From: Candidatus Poribacteria bacterium
GTDB lineage: Bacteria; Poribacteria; WGA-4E; WGA-3G
NCBI GenBank assembly: GCA_958295945.1
Contig: OY282386.1
Span: 4,520,204 to 4,584,203, forward strand
DNA: 64,000 nt
Reading direction: 5' to 3'
Shown here: positions 46,552 to 54,937 of the stretch, in pieces
Position numbering within the stretch: position 1 is the first letter of the stretch
Layout: each line of letters opens with the position of its first letter
Notes under the pieces: model-generated
Seen by the model: the letters and a program-made list of their open reading frames with translations, nothing else
Told to the model about the DNA's origin: nothing
The model's database searches: none
Position numbers and translations under genes: made by a program

Positions 46552-47969
46552 TTCAAAATACTAAAAAACATGCCAAAATCAGCAATCATAGAAATATGAA
46601 CCAACAGAACACCGAACGCGAAGAATTCATTTCAGTCATCAATACCCTCAAAGGACTTTCATCAACGATCACCGATGAACAGCGGAAAGGACTGCTGCAA
46701 CAGGCAGTGCAACAGCACGGTTTTTCCGTTGATGAAGCCAAAGATATTCTTATAACATCAGGATTAGCGGTCAATGAAATAATCAACTTTTTTGAGGTGT
46801 TGGAACTTTCTATTGAAAAACTGCAGGATCAAAGTGATAAACAAATCAAGACACTTGTAGATGAAGTCCACAAGAGACTTTACAGTACTTCATTACGTGC
46901 TGGTGGACTTCCACGGCCAGATGGCAGGACTCAGGAACAGTGGCGTAACTTGTTGAACCAAGCACGTGACACACTTGCCAACCCACACAAACGTCTTGAG
47001 CATATCGCTAAGATACAAAATAAAAATTTGCACGATGTTGATTCCATTTTAAATGTAGACCTTATTTCACCAGAACAAGATGAGATTCCAGTAGACGATC
47101 CAACCTCGCTAAGCATCCCAATTCCAGATGATATGGTCCTCATTCCTGCAGGTGAGTTTCTCATGGGGAGTAAGAATGAGAATGCTGACGACCGTGAAAA
47201 GCCGATACATAATGTCTATGTTGATGCGTTTTGTATTGATAAATATCCTGTAACAAACAGACAATACAAAGAGTTCATTGATGCTAACCCAAATTGGCAG
47301 AAACCTACTAAACAGTATAGACGTAAAAAAACCAGACAGATAGTGTATTCTATACTCAAGAAGTATCACGGACGAAACTATCTGACTGATTGGATTGAGA
47401 ACGATTATCCAAAAGAAAAAGCCAACCATCCCGTGACTCATGTGAGTTGGTATGCTGCGATGGCTTATGCGGAATGGATAGGTAAACGGTTACCGACAGA
47501 GGCGGAATGGGAGAAGGCAGCACGCGGAGGAACAGTAGCACGAAGATATCCATGGGGAAATAGGACGGATCCTGCTAATGCTGAATATAGTAAGGATGTC
47601 GGTGAAACATATCCTGTAGGAAAATATCCTGCAAATAACTACAGTGTGCATGACATGGTTGGCAACGTTTGGGAGTGGTGTTTGGATTTATATGATGCAG
47701 ATTACTATGCTAATTCTACCATTCGCAATCCAATTGCCGGTGTGAATACAGATGAAGATTTGGAGATGTTAAAATCTGATTTTTGGAACATTAGGACAGA
47801 TCGTGTACTACGGGGTGGGACACATTTTACTTCATCAGAACCTATCCATATCGCTGCACGTTGGGGTGGGAAACCTATTCAAACCAGTTATCTGAGTTCG
47901 CTATATTTTTCACAGTATATGGCAAACATAGGGTTTCGATGTGCATGGGACGTAAGGTTTAAATCATAG
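46545..47969 (+). CDS. J-like module fused to FGE-like domain (array member 8)
   Basis: In this 474-residue protein the module is preceded by about 20 extra residues if the ATG at 46545 (overlapping the DUF2971 stop) is used; a second ATG at 46596 has no good ribosome site. The J-like segment reads FFEVLELS, then VHKRLYSTSLRAGGLPRPDGR and LNQARDTLANPHKRLEHI. The FGE-like head has GEFLMGS, DMVGNVWEWCLD, then VLRGGTHFTSSEPIHIAARWGG, a long loop and GFRCAW. Its long loop and basic insertion (QYRRKKTRQ) group it with member 6. Confidence 0.84.
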   Translation: MVIQNTKKHAKISNHRNMNQQNTEREEFISVINTLKGLSSTITDEQRKGLLQQAVQQHGFSVDEAKDILITSGLAVNEIINFFEVLELSIEKLQDQSDKQIKTLVDEVHKRLYSTSLRAGGLPRPDGRTQEQWRNLLNQARDTLANPHKRLEHIAKIQNKNLHDVDSILNVDLISPEQDEIPVDDPTSLSIPIPDDMVLIPAGEFLMGSKNENADDREKPIHNVYVDAFCIDKYPVTNRQYKEFIDANPNWQKPTKQYRRKKTRQIVYSILKKYHGRNYLTDWIENDYPKEKANHPVTHVSWYAAMAYAEWIGKRLPTEAEWEKAARGGTVARRYPWGNRTDPANAEYSKDVGETYPVGKYPANNYSVHDMVGNVWEWCLDLYDADYYANSTIRNPIAGVNTDEDLEMLKSDFWNIRTDRVLRGGTHFTSSEPIHIAARWGGKPIQTSYLSSLYFSQYMANIGFRCAWDVRFKS

Positions 47970-48027
47970 GTGTTTTAAATTGTGATTGATCGTAAATCAC
48001 CCAATTAAATTTAAGGAGAGATGATAT

Positions 48028-50331
48028 ATGAAAGGGACAAATGATTATGTTTTATGGTACAACAAACCCGCTGCACAGTGGACAGACGCACTGCCTGTCG
48101 GCAATGGACGACTCGGTGCGATGGTGTTCGGTGGTGTCCAACGTGAACGAATTCAACTTAACGAAGATACGCTTTGGGATGGTGGTCCTCGCGATACGAA
48201 TAATCCAAAAGCTTTGGATGCACTTCCAAAAGTGCAGCAATTGCTGTTTGAAGACAAAAACGAGGAAGCAACAAAGTTGGCAGGAGAGACGATGTTAGGT
48301 GTTCCACACCGAATCAAGTCCTATCAGTCTTTGGGAGACATCATCCTTGAGTTTTCACATGATGGAGATGTGTCGGACTATCGCAGAGAACTTGATTTAG
48401 ACACAGGTATTGCCAAAACCACATATAACATCGGAGATACCAGTTTCAGCAGAGAAGTATTTTCAACTGCAATTGACAATCTCATCGTCATACATATCAC
48501 ATGTGATCCATCAGAGAATTTAGTTTTTGACACAACGATGACACGTGAACAAGACGCTAATGTGGAAACCATCTCAGATAACCTACTGAGATTGAGTGGA
48601 CAGTGCGGTGATGATGGGATGCGGTTTTCTGCATATCTGCAAGTGCAGACTCATAGCGGTGATATTGAGGCGGATGGAGACCGAATTTCTGTGAAGAATG
48701 CAAGTGATGTAACTTTACTCCTTGCTGGTGCGACAAGTTACATAAATCAGAACGATGCAAGTGGGAACCCGCATGAGTTGTGTGAAAGTCATCTTGCTGG
48801 TGTAGAAAGCAAGTCCTATGATGCTATTCTAACAGAACACATTGCCGATCATCAGTCCCTATTTCGCCGTGTCCACCTAAATCTTGGTGCCTCAGATGCT
48901 GTCAATTTACCAACAGATGAACGTTTGGCAGCAGTCAAGGAGGGAGCTTCTGATCCAGGATTGGTAGCACTTTACTTCCAATATGGAAGATATCTGCTGA
49001 TGGGAAGTTCAAGACCAGGATGCTTACCAGCAAATCTGCAAGGCATTTGGAACGAACATATGCAGGCACCGTGGAACAGCGACTTTCACACAAATATCAA
49101 TCTTCAGATGAACTATTGGGTGCCGGAAATTTGTAACCTTGCTGAGTGTCATAAACCACTGTTTGATTTCATGGACACACTTGTTGAACCGGGTAATCAA
49201 ACAGCAAAACGGCATTACGGTGCTGATGGATGGGTAGTACATCATCTCACCGATGTTTGGGGGTTCACAACGCCTGCTGATGGTATCTGGGGTATATCAC
49301 CTATCGGTTCTGCTTGGTTGAGTGAGCATGTGTGGGAACACTATCTTTTCGGTGGTGATGTGGAATTCCTGAAAAAACAGGCATATCCTTTGATGAAAGG
49401 TGCTGCACGGTTTATGCTTGATTTCCTAATTGAGGCACCAGAAGGAACACCGATTGCTGGAAAATTGGTTACGAATCCGTCTCACTCTCCCGAAAACAGT
49501 TTCCTGAAACCAGACGGTACACGTTCCCTTTTCACCTATGCAGCAACGATTGATTTGGAAATAATTCATGAACTCTTTACAAACTGTATTGCTTGTATAG
49601 ATGTGCTCGGTGAAGATGCTGACTTACGTGAAGAATTAGTTTCTGCACTTGATCGTCTTGCACCACTTCAAATAAGTGAGAAAACGGGTAGACTACAAGA
49701 ATGGATATACGATTATGACGAACCAGAACCCGGACATCGGCACATGTCGCACATGTATGGATTACATCCGAGTTGTCAGATTACACTGCGGGGGACTCCT
49801 GAATTGGCAGCAGCAGCAAGGAAGTCGTTGGAACATCGTTTGGCACACGGCGGTGGTGGTACAGGATGGAGTCGTGCATGGTTAGTCAACTTCTTAGCAA
49901 GACTTGAGGATGGAGAGGAAGCATTCAATCATCTCCAAACACTTCTTGCAAGATGTACTCTAACGAACCTGTTTGATACACACCCACCATTTCAGATTGA
50001 TGGCAATTTTGGTGGCACTGCTGGAATCGCAGAGATGCTATTGCAAAGCCATACAGGTGAAGTGCATCCACTACCCGCTCTTCCCGAAGCATGGCGGACA
50101 GGTTATGTAAAAGGCCTACGTGCACGGGGTGGGTTTGAAGTTGATATTGAGTGGGAGGATGGAAAACTCATTCAAGCACAACTGTTATCTACACTTGGTA
50201 ATGATTGTTGGTTTAGAACATCGGAACATGTTACTGTGTCGTGTGATGGGGAACGAATCAAGTTCTCTCAATCAAAGCAGGTTGTTAATTTCCATACCGA
50301 AACAGGTAAAACCTACACGATTGAACCTTAG
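48028..50331 (+). CDS. glycoside hydrolase family 95 (alpha-L-fucosidase-like)
   Basis: This 767-residue GH95-type enzyme, an inverting alpha-L-fucosidase or galactosidase, matches the family through [72 protein letters not shown]-like TNPSHSPEN and [17 protein letters not shown]. The central (alpha/alpha)6 barrel is complete and the end is a short beta domain. No signal peptide is seen, so it would act on imported oligosaccharides. With the sulfatase and mannonate-dehydratase-like genes it suggests use of sulfated fucose-containing glycans. GGAGAG precedes the ATG. Confidence 0.92.
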   Translation: MKGTNDYVLWYNKPAAQWTDALPVGNGRLGAMVFGGVQRERIQLNEDTLWDGGPRDTNNPKALDALPKVQQLLFEDKNEEATKLAGETMLGVPHRIKSYQSLGDIILEFSHDGDVSDYRRELDLDTGIAKTTYNIGDTSFSREVFSTAIDNLIVIHITCDPSENLVFDTTMTREQDANVETISDNLLRLSGQCGDDGMRFSAYLQVQTHSGDIEADGDRISVKNASDVTLLLAGATSYINQNDASGNPHELCESHLAGVESKSYDAILTEHIADHQSLFRRVHLNLGASDAVNLPTDERLAAVKEGASDPGLVALYFQYGRYLLMGSSRPGCLPANLQGIWNEHMQAPWNSDFHTNINLQMNYWVPEICNLAECHKPLFDFMDTLVEPGNQTAKRHYGADGWVVHHLTDVWGFTTPADGIWGISPIGSAWLSEHVWEHYLFGGDVEFLKKQAYPLMKGAARFMLDFLIEAPEGTPIAGKLVTNPSHSPENSFLKPDGTRSLFTYAATIDLEIIHELFTNCIACIDVLGEDADLREELVSALDRLAPLQISEKTGRLQEWIYDYDEPEPGHRHMSHMYGLHPSCQITLRGTPELAAAARKSLEHRLAHGGGGTGWSRAWLVNFLARLEDGEEAFNHLQTLLARCTLTNLFDTHPPFQIDGNFGGTAGIAEMLLQSHTGEVHPLPALPEAWRTGYVKGLRARGGFEVDIEWEDGKLIQAQLLSTLGNDCWFRTSEHVTVSCDGERIKFSQSKQVVNFHTETGKTYTIEP

Positions 50332-50371
50332 ATTTGGTGTCAACAACTGATGGCAAATTATAGCATATCTA

Positions 50372-50462
50372 ATACCAAAATAACCTAAATCGTAGGGGCA
50401 GGCTCCCCTGCCCGTCCGTGTTCTCAGCATCAAAAACAATACAGATCTCGTTAATTTGGTAT
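50372..50462. mobile_element. 91-bp MITE-like element, copy 2
   Basis: The ends ATACCAAAATAAC (50372-50384) and GTTAATTTGGTAT (50450-50462) pair at 12 of 13 positions. The interior matches copy 1 at 14801-14892, including the GTAGGGGCAGG/CCCCTGCC hairpin and the ACAGATCTCG right part. Confidence 0.82.
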
Positions 50463-50470
50463 AACACGTT

Positions 50471-50641
50471 TTAGTCCCGTAGGGACGATATGTTTATAGA
50501 AAAACGTTGTTATCACACCTCCTAGTCCCGTAGGGACGATATGTTTGTACTAACCACACCGCATAAACATATCGTCCCTATGGGACTAAGAAATGGGTGT
50601 TGAACGTTGTGCTATAGACATATCGTCCCTACAGGACTGAA
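50471..50641. repeat. cluster of four GTCCC-GTA-GGGAC repeats
   Basis: Two direct copies (TAGTCCCGTAGGGACGATAT at 50472 and 50523) are followed by two inverted copies (50565-50589 and 50616-50641) with one-base changes in the loop. Each is a small palindrome next to GATATGTTT. The arrangement, two facing two, could fold into one large structure downstream of the fucosidase gene. Confidence 0.8.
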
Positions 50642-50771
50642 GACATCAGAAAACAGTTTGATCACTTAAATTGACACCTATGGTTCGGTAACCACACCTA
50701 CCGTCTTTGGCATTTAGTAGTAGTTAAGAAAAAGACAAAACCAAATAAATCTGATTACACTAACTTAGTTA

Positions 50772-50800
50772 TTGACAATACTCAATATTCCTGCTAAAAT
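50772..50800 (+). promoter_or_regulatory. sigma-70-type promoter for LamG gene
   Basis: TTGACA (50772-50777) and TAAAAT (50795-50800) are spaced by 17 bases, 32 bases before the ATG at 50833. AAAGAGGAG lies in between as the ribosome site. Confidence 0.68.
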
Positions 50801-50832
50801 AACGCAATTAAAATAAAGAGGAGATAACATAA

Positions 50833-51612
50833 ATGATAAGCAGAATATTTATTTTAGGTCTTTCAGCACTCTTGGTTTTTGCTGGAAGTTTGACACACGC
50901 GGTTGAGAAAGAAGATATTTTAGTCTACTATTCGTTTGATAAAATTGATGGAACAACGTTCAAAGATGACTCTGGAAATGGAAACGATGCAGAATTAGTG
51001 AGAAATGGCGAACTTGTTGATGGACAATTTGGCAAAGCAGTTCATTTAAAGGGTGGGGTTGTTGTATTAAGTCCGGCAAACGATTTTGTTGTTCCTATCG
51101 GTGAAAATGGTGAGGTTACGATGGAGGCTTGGTTTTATGTCAATAATAGCACAAACCATAGTGGTATCATATCAATTGAAACCATAGATGCTGGATGTTG
51201 TGTGTTCCGATTGATGCTGTCTCCAACCCTTACCCCATTTTGGGATGCCGGTCAACATCAGGATAAAAGTCTGGCTAACTTCACATTTGAACTGAAGAAA
51301 TGGTATCACTATGTTTTAGTTGCTAATGGAGAAGATGGCAAAATATACATAGATGGCGAACTTATTGGATCACACGATGAAAACATCGAATTTCCGAAGT
51401 GGAAACAAGCAGAAATATTTGTTGGTGCTGGTGAAGGCCCCAATACCCATCCCATTGAAGATGCAATTATTGATGAGGTTGTTATCTATTCAAAAGCATT
51501 GTCAGAGGAAGAGGTGAAAGCTTCAATGGAACTTGGCGTTGCTGGTGTCCTTGCTGTTGAAGCCAATGACAAATTAGCAGTTACTTGGGGACAACTGAAA
51601 TCAACTTTTTAA
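50833..51612 (+). CDS. exported LamG/concanavalin-like domain protein
   Basis: This 259-residue protein has a signal peptide (residues 1-23, end LTHAVEK) and one LamG-type lectin fold (about 30-235). Visible are VYYSFDKIDGTTFKDDSGNGND-type start strands, KAVHLKGG, TMEAWFYV, KWYHYVLVANGEDGKIYIDGE and IIDEVVIYSKALSEEEV. The short C-terminal tail AVEANDKLAVTWGQLK recurs in exported proteins of this kind of genome as I recall. It probably binds a glycan or protein outside the cell. It has its own promoter. Confidence 0.84.
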   Translation: MISRIFILGLSALLVFAGSLTHAVEKEDILVYYSFDKIDGTTFKDDSGNGNDAELVRNGELVDGQFGKAVHLKGGVVVLSPANDFVVPIGENGEVTMEAWFYVNNSTNHSGIISIETIDAGCCVFRLMLSPTLTPFWDAGQHQDKSLANFTFELKKWYHYVLVANGEDGKIYIDGELIGSHDENIEFPKWKQAEIFVGAGEGPNTHPIEDAIIDEVVIYSKALSEEEVKASMELGVAGVLAVEANDKLAVTWGQLKSTF

Positions 51613-51752
51613 CTTTGTTACCGATTATGGTAAATTATTGAAGTAATTCTACACATTCCTTAGGCGAGGTTAGGAAACCTCGCCTACCGTAGATAGAAAG
51701 TGTAGATATATTTTTATACTTCACCATAGTTCACTTTCGGAGACTTGCATAT
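51613..51752. repeat. REP-like hairpin
   Basis: GGCGAGG and CCTCGCC arms surround TTAGGAAA (51663-51684), followed by CTACCGTAG. The loop TTAGGAAA is shared with the hairpins at 4160 and 29592, while the stems differ. Confidence 0.65.
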
Positions 51753-52193
51753 ATGAGATTTGGATTTTTTTCAAGAATGTTTGAAGGTGTATTGAGCATC
51801 GAGAAGACTTACAACCAATGTGATAAGGCATTGGGTGACCTGCGTGCCTACAATGAGAAACAGAAACAGGAGAACGTTCCATTTTCTGCATCAGAAAAGG
51901 CTGAACTTGACAATGTTGTTAGTATTGCTATTGAAAACGCAACGAAGATTGTTGACAAAGAAGGTGAACGCAATTGGCCTGGTGTTTTTCGTGAGATGCA
52001 CAAAAACTTGGCGAATATCTATTTGGAACTTGAAGAATATGATAGGGTTCGTGAGGAATGTGAACTGCTGCAAAACTACGGTGAGGTAGGTAAGTTAGAT
52101 GCAGAGGAGGTCATAAAGAATCTCAACCAAAGAGAAAATGGAGATGAATCACCTACCCCTTCAGTCCCTCCAGCAGAAGAATCCAACTCATAA
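51753..52193 (+). CDS. hypothetical helical protein
   Basis: This 146-residue soluble, mostly alpha-helical protein has a Pro/Glu/Ser-rich tail (from about 128). The core (AELDNVVSIAIENATKIVDKEG, then REMHKNLANIYLELEEYDRVREECELL) resembles one or two TPR-like helical pairs. I do not recognise a family. It lies alone between the LamG and BatA-like genes. Confidence 0.6.
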   Translation: MRFGFFSRMFEGVLSIEKTYNQCDKALGDLRAYNEKQKQENVPFSASEKAELDNVVSIAIENATKIVDKEGERNWPGVFREMHKNLANIYLELEEYDRVREECELLQNYGEVGKLDAEEVIKNLNQRENGDESPTPSVPPAEESNS

Positions 52194-52464
52194 CAAGTCA
52201 CCATATCCGCATTTTCACTTTGTTTGGAGAATTCGGATATAGAGTTATACCATTCTAATAGAAAACGTCGCATTTTTGTAGCACAAACTGCCAGTTGGGT
52301 TTCCGTCGTTCTAGACATTCTTAACAAATGTTAATGGGATAAACATTTATAGTAATGGCATTATCTATTTTTATCAACTATCCAAGTAAAACAGAATAAC
52401 TTTGGAATATTTCAATTACAAGCATACGAAATGTTCCAAACCTATCCGTTTCTAATGTTGAAAA
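52194..52464. other. 271-bp gap, nothing recognised
   Basis: The gap is AT-rich without a clear gene, hairpin or strong promoter. The following ATG at 52465 has no good ribosome site. Confidence 0.4.
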
Positions 52465-54354
52465 ATGGCTTTTTTGAATCCTCTTGCGTTTTATTTATTA
52501 GGTGCAATACCTATAGTCATTGCCTTGCATTTTTTGAAGCTGCGTCGTCAACGTTATGTTGTGTCCAGTATAATGCTATGGCGTGAAAGTGCAGAAGATC
52601 AGAAAGCAAATGTTCCATTTCAACGTCTCCGAAATCTTCTACTTCCAATACTCCAGACTCTTTTTCTACTCCTAATAGTCGTCAGTGTGGCGCGTCCTGC
52701 GTTGCGTGTCCCCGGTATCATTGATGGAAAAATCATCTTTATTGTTGACAATTCTGCGAGCATGCAATCAAAAGAGATGGGGGTGACTCGATTGACACTT
52801 GCTAAACAGGAAGTAAAGAAACAGATAAGACAGGTGTCAGCAAGTGGTGGAATGATGATTATGACCACACATTCTCCCAGACCATATATTGAACAGACTT
52901 GGACGACAGATAAAGACAAATTGATTCTTGCTGTGGACAATATCAAGTCGACAGACATTGGTGGAGACATCACGTCTGTCTTTGATCATGCTGGTCGTTA
53001 TGTGGATTCGCCAAAAGATCAGATAATATTCATCAGTGATTCGGTCGAAAACCTTCCGAATACATCTGTGCCTATTACCAAAATTCCTGTTGGCAATGAT
53101 GCAGATAATATTGGAATTGTAACATTCAATGTTGAGAGGATTTCCGATCAATATCATGTGCTGGCGAGTATTCAGAATTGGACAGATACAACCAGAGAAA
53201 TAGACGTGCGTTTAGAATTGGCGAAAGACAGGTCTATTGATGAAAAAACTGTGTCTGTTTCTGCTGGAAATGTAAAAACTGTCCTCTTTTCGGTAAATGC
53301 TGAAAGGTTAGATGGTGAAGTCATTAGTCTCAACCTTGTTGATGTGGCTGACGACTTCGAGTTGGATAATAGAGCTTGGACAATTCTAAGTGCTGAGAAA
53401 CAATTCCGAATACTCCTCGTTAGTGAACGAAACCAACCATTCTTGATTGACCTTCTGCGGAATTACGGAGACAATGTTGTGCTGCAAACAGTTACAACAG
53501 ATGAGTTTCACGGTTCAGGTGATGCGGATGTTGTCGTTTTTGATGGTGCATTAACTTTGGAACATAGTTTGTTGAATGCGTCAAATACAAAGAACTTTGT
53601 ATTTATAAATTGGCGTTCTCAACTATTGAGTTTGACAGATGCTCCTGTTGAAATGGACAGCGGCATTGTCAACGTTATCGGTCAAAACAAAACACATCCG
53701 ATAATGCAAGACGTGTCTCTGATTGGAATGGGTGTAAAAGAGTCTGTCAATAGAAAACTACCATTATGGGGAGAATCTCTGCTTGAAACGGAGAAGGGAA
53801 CACTGATTTGGCTTGGAACAGAATCAGGGAGACAGTTTTTGGTATTTGAATTTGATGCATTTAATCCTGAAATCTCACCGTTTGCTACTACAATACCAGA
53901 TGGTCCGTTGTTAGTGTATCAATGCTTGAATTGGTTTCAATCAAATACATACCCAATACAGTTGCTAACAGATCAAACCCATCTTTCTGACCAACAATTT
54001 CGCACAGGAGAGTTTTTGAAAATTGATGTTACTCCTATGGACGACCTTGATATTCAAGTGAGAAAACCTGATAATACCTTGGTTAGATTAGAAAATTCAA
54101 CATTCTCAGAAACAGATCAAATCGGTATTTATTCTGTTTTCGTAGGAGATACCTTATTTGAACGGTTCGCTGTCAACTTAGTTGATTCCGTTGAATCTAC
54201 ACTCTCACCAACCACAACACAATCTAACAATCAAAATGAAGAAAGCAATAAAGAACAGCACCTTCAACCATACAAGCGTGAAATATGGCAATTGCCAGTC
54301 TTATTCGCTGTCTGTCTGTTCCTGTGTGAGTGGTGGTTCTATCACCGAAATTAA
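52465..54354 (+). CDS. BatA-like membrane protein with VWA domain, second copy
   Basis: This 629-residue inner-membrane protein has the BatA N-terminal module (helix at 1-25, LHFLKLRRQRYVVSSIMLW, second helix about 55-75). A VWA domain follows with FIVDNSASM (about 93-101) and later strands (IIFISDS), then a CARDB-like middle. A final membrane helix lies near 605-625. The layout is like the protein at 4253-6349, but sequence similarity is limited to the N-terminal module and MIDAS region. No moxR or DUF58 gene is next to it. Its last 54 bases overlap the 3' end of the convergent dockerin-thioredoxin gene. Confidence 0.82.
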   Translation: MAFLNPLAFYLLGAIPIVIALHFLKLRRQRYVVSSIMLWRESAEDQKANVPFQRLRNLLLPILQTLFLLLIVVSVARPALRVPGIIDGKIIFIVDNSASMQSKEMGVTRLTLAKQEVKKQIRQVSASGGMMIMTTHSPRPYIEQTWTTDKDKLILAVDNIKSTDIGGDITSVFDHAGRYVDSPKDQIIFISDSVENLPNTSVPITKIPVGNDADNIGIVTFNVERISDQYHVLASIQNWTDTTREIDVRLELAKDRSIDEKTVSVSAGNVKTVLFSVNAERLDGEVISLNLVDVADDFELDNRAWTILSAEKQFRILLVSERNQPFLIDLLRNYGDNVVLQTVTTDEFHGSGDADVVVFDGALTLEHSLLNASNTKNFVFINWRSQLLSLTDAPVEMDSGIVNVIGQNKTHPIMQDVSLIGMGVKESVNRKLPLWGESLLETEKGTLIWLGTESGRQFLVFEFDAFNPEISPFATTIPDGPLLVYQCLNWFQSNTYPIQLLTDQTHLSDQQFRTGEFLKIDVTPMDDLDIQVRKPDNTLVRLENSTFSETDQIGIYSVFVGDTLFERFAVNLVDSVESTLSPTTTQSNNQNEESNKEQHLQPYKREIWQLPVLFAVCLFLCEWWFYHRN

Positions 54355-54927
54355 TCTTACAAGAATTCGTTCTACCAATTTTTCCTTTGGCATTGCTCCT
54401 AAGATGGTGGTAACTACTTTTCCATCATAGAACAGTTTGTATGTCGGTGTGCCACGGATACCGTATTCTGCTGTGATTGCATGATTTTCATTCACATCTA
54501 ACTTCGCTACTCCGAAAACATCACGATATTCTAACGCAATTTCAGAAACCACCGGTTTCATCAAAATACAGTATATTCATGTGTCAGATTTGAAATCAAC
54601 TAAGATAGGAAGTTTCGCATTACTTATCACTTTATCAAAAGTTTTATCAGATAAAATCAGTGGTATCCCAGAATACTTTCCAAAATGACTGGCGATCAGT
54701 GTTAGATCAAGAATGTTGACTGTGCCGTCACCGTTTATGTCTGGATTGGGAGATAGATCATCATCAGGCATTTCATCAAAGTGTTTTGCTACCAACACTA
54801 AATCAAGGATGTTTATTACACCATCCGCATTAACATCCGATACGAGTTGACTGTCAAAATCAACTTCTTGCGCAGAAACTACTGACAACAGGCAAACAGT
54901 CAGAAAGATATAGAGACATTGTTTCAT
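54301..54927 (-). CDS. dockerin-thioredoxin protein with in-frame TGA at active-site Cys (candidate selenoprotein)
   Basis: Read through the TGA at 54577-54579, this is one 208-residue frame. It has a signal peptide (1-19), a type I dockerin pair (DVNADGVINILDLVLVAKHF and DINGDGTVNILDLTLIASHF) and a thioredoxin domain (about 94-200). The thioredoxin part aligns ILVDFWAEWCGPCKM with ILVDFKSDT-TGA-IYCIL, so the stop codon replaces exactly the first redox cysteine and Cys120 is the second. The cis-proline loop GIRGTPTYKLF is intact. Both sides of the TGA stay in frame and conserved. A GAAACC-GGT-GGTTTC hairpin starts 17 bases after the TGA, as bacterial SECIS elements do. The alternative is a fresh nonsense mutation. 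Confidence 0.68.
54545..54559 (-). promoter_or_regulatory. SECIS-like hairpin after the TGA
   Basis: On the minus strand, GAAACC and GGTTTC form six perfect pairs around a GGT loop. The loop starts 23 bases downstream of the TGA. Known bacterial SECIS hairpins stand within a few tens of bases of the UGA and have a small apical loop beginning with G, often GU. Confidence 0.5.
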
Positions 54928-54937
54928 TCAAGTTTCC

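Noticed and set aside
35513-47969. The FGE-like genes as sulfatase-activating enzymes for the nearby sulfatase
   Set aside because: None has the two catalytic cysteines after RGGSW, and all are fused to the shared N-terminal module, which true FGE does not have.
32846-47969. Diversity-generating retroelement
   Set aside because: The FGE-like heads resemble DGR target proteins, but no reverse transcriptase, accessory gene or template repeat is present in the window.
50471-50641. CRISPR-like array
   Set aside because: Repeats are in both orientations, spacing is irregular and there are no cas genes.
54301-54927. Two separate genes (a dockerin protein and a thioredoxin piece)
   Set aside because: The two halves are in the same frame with only the TGA between them, and together make a complete thioredoxin domain; neither half alone is a whole domain.
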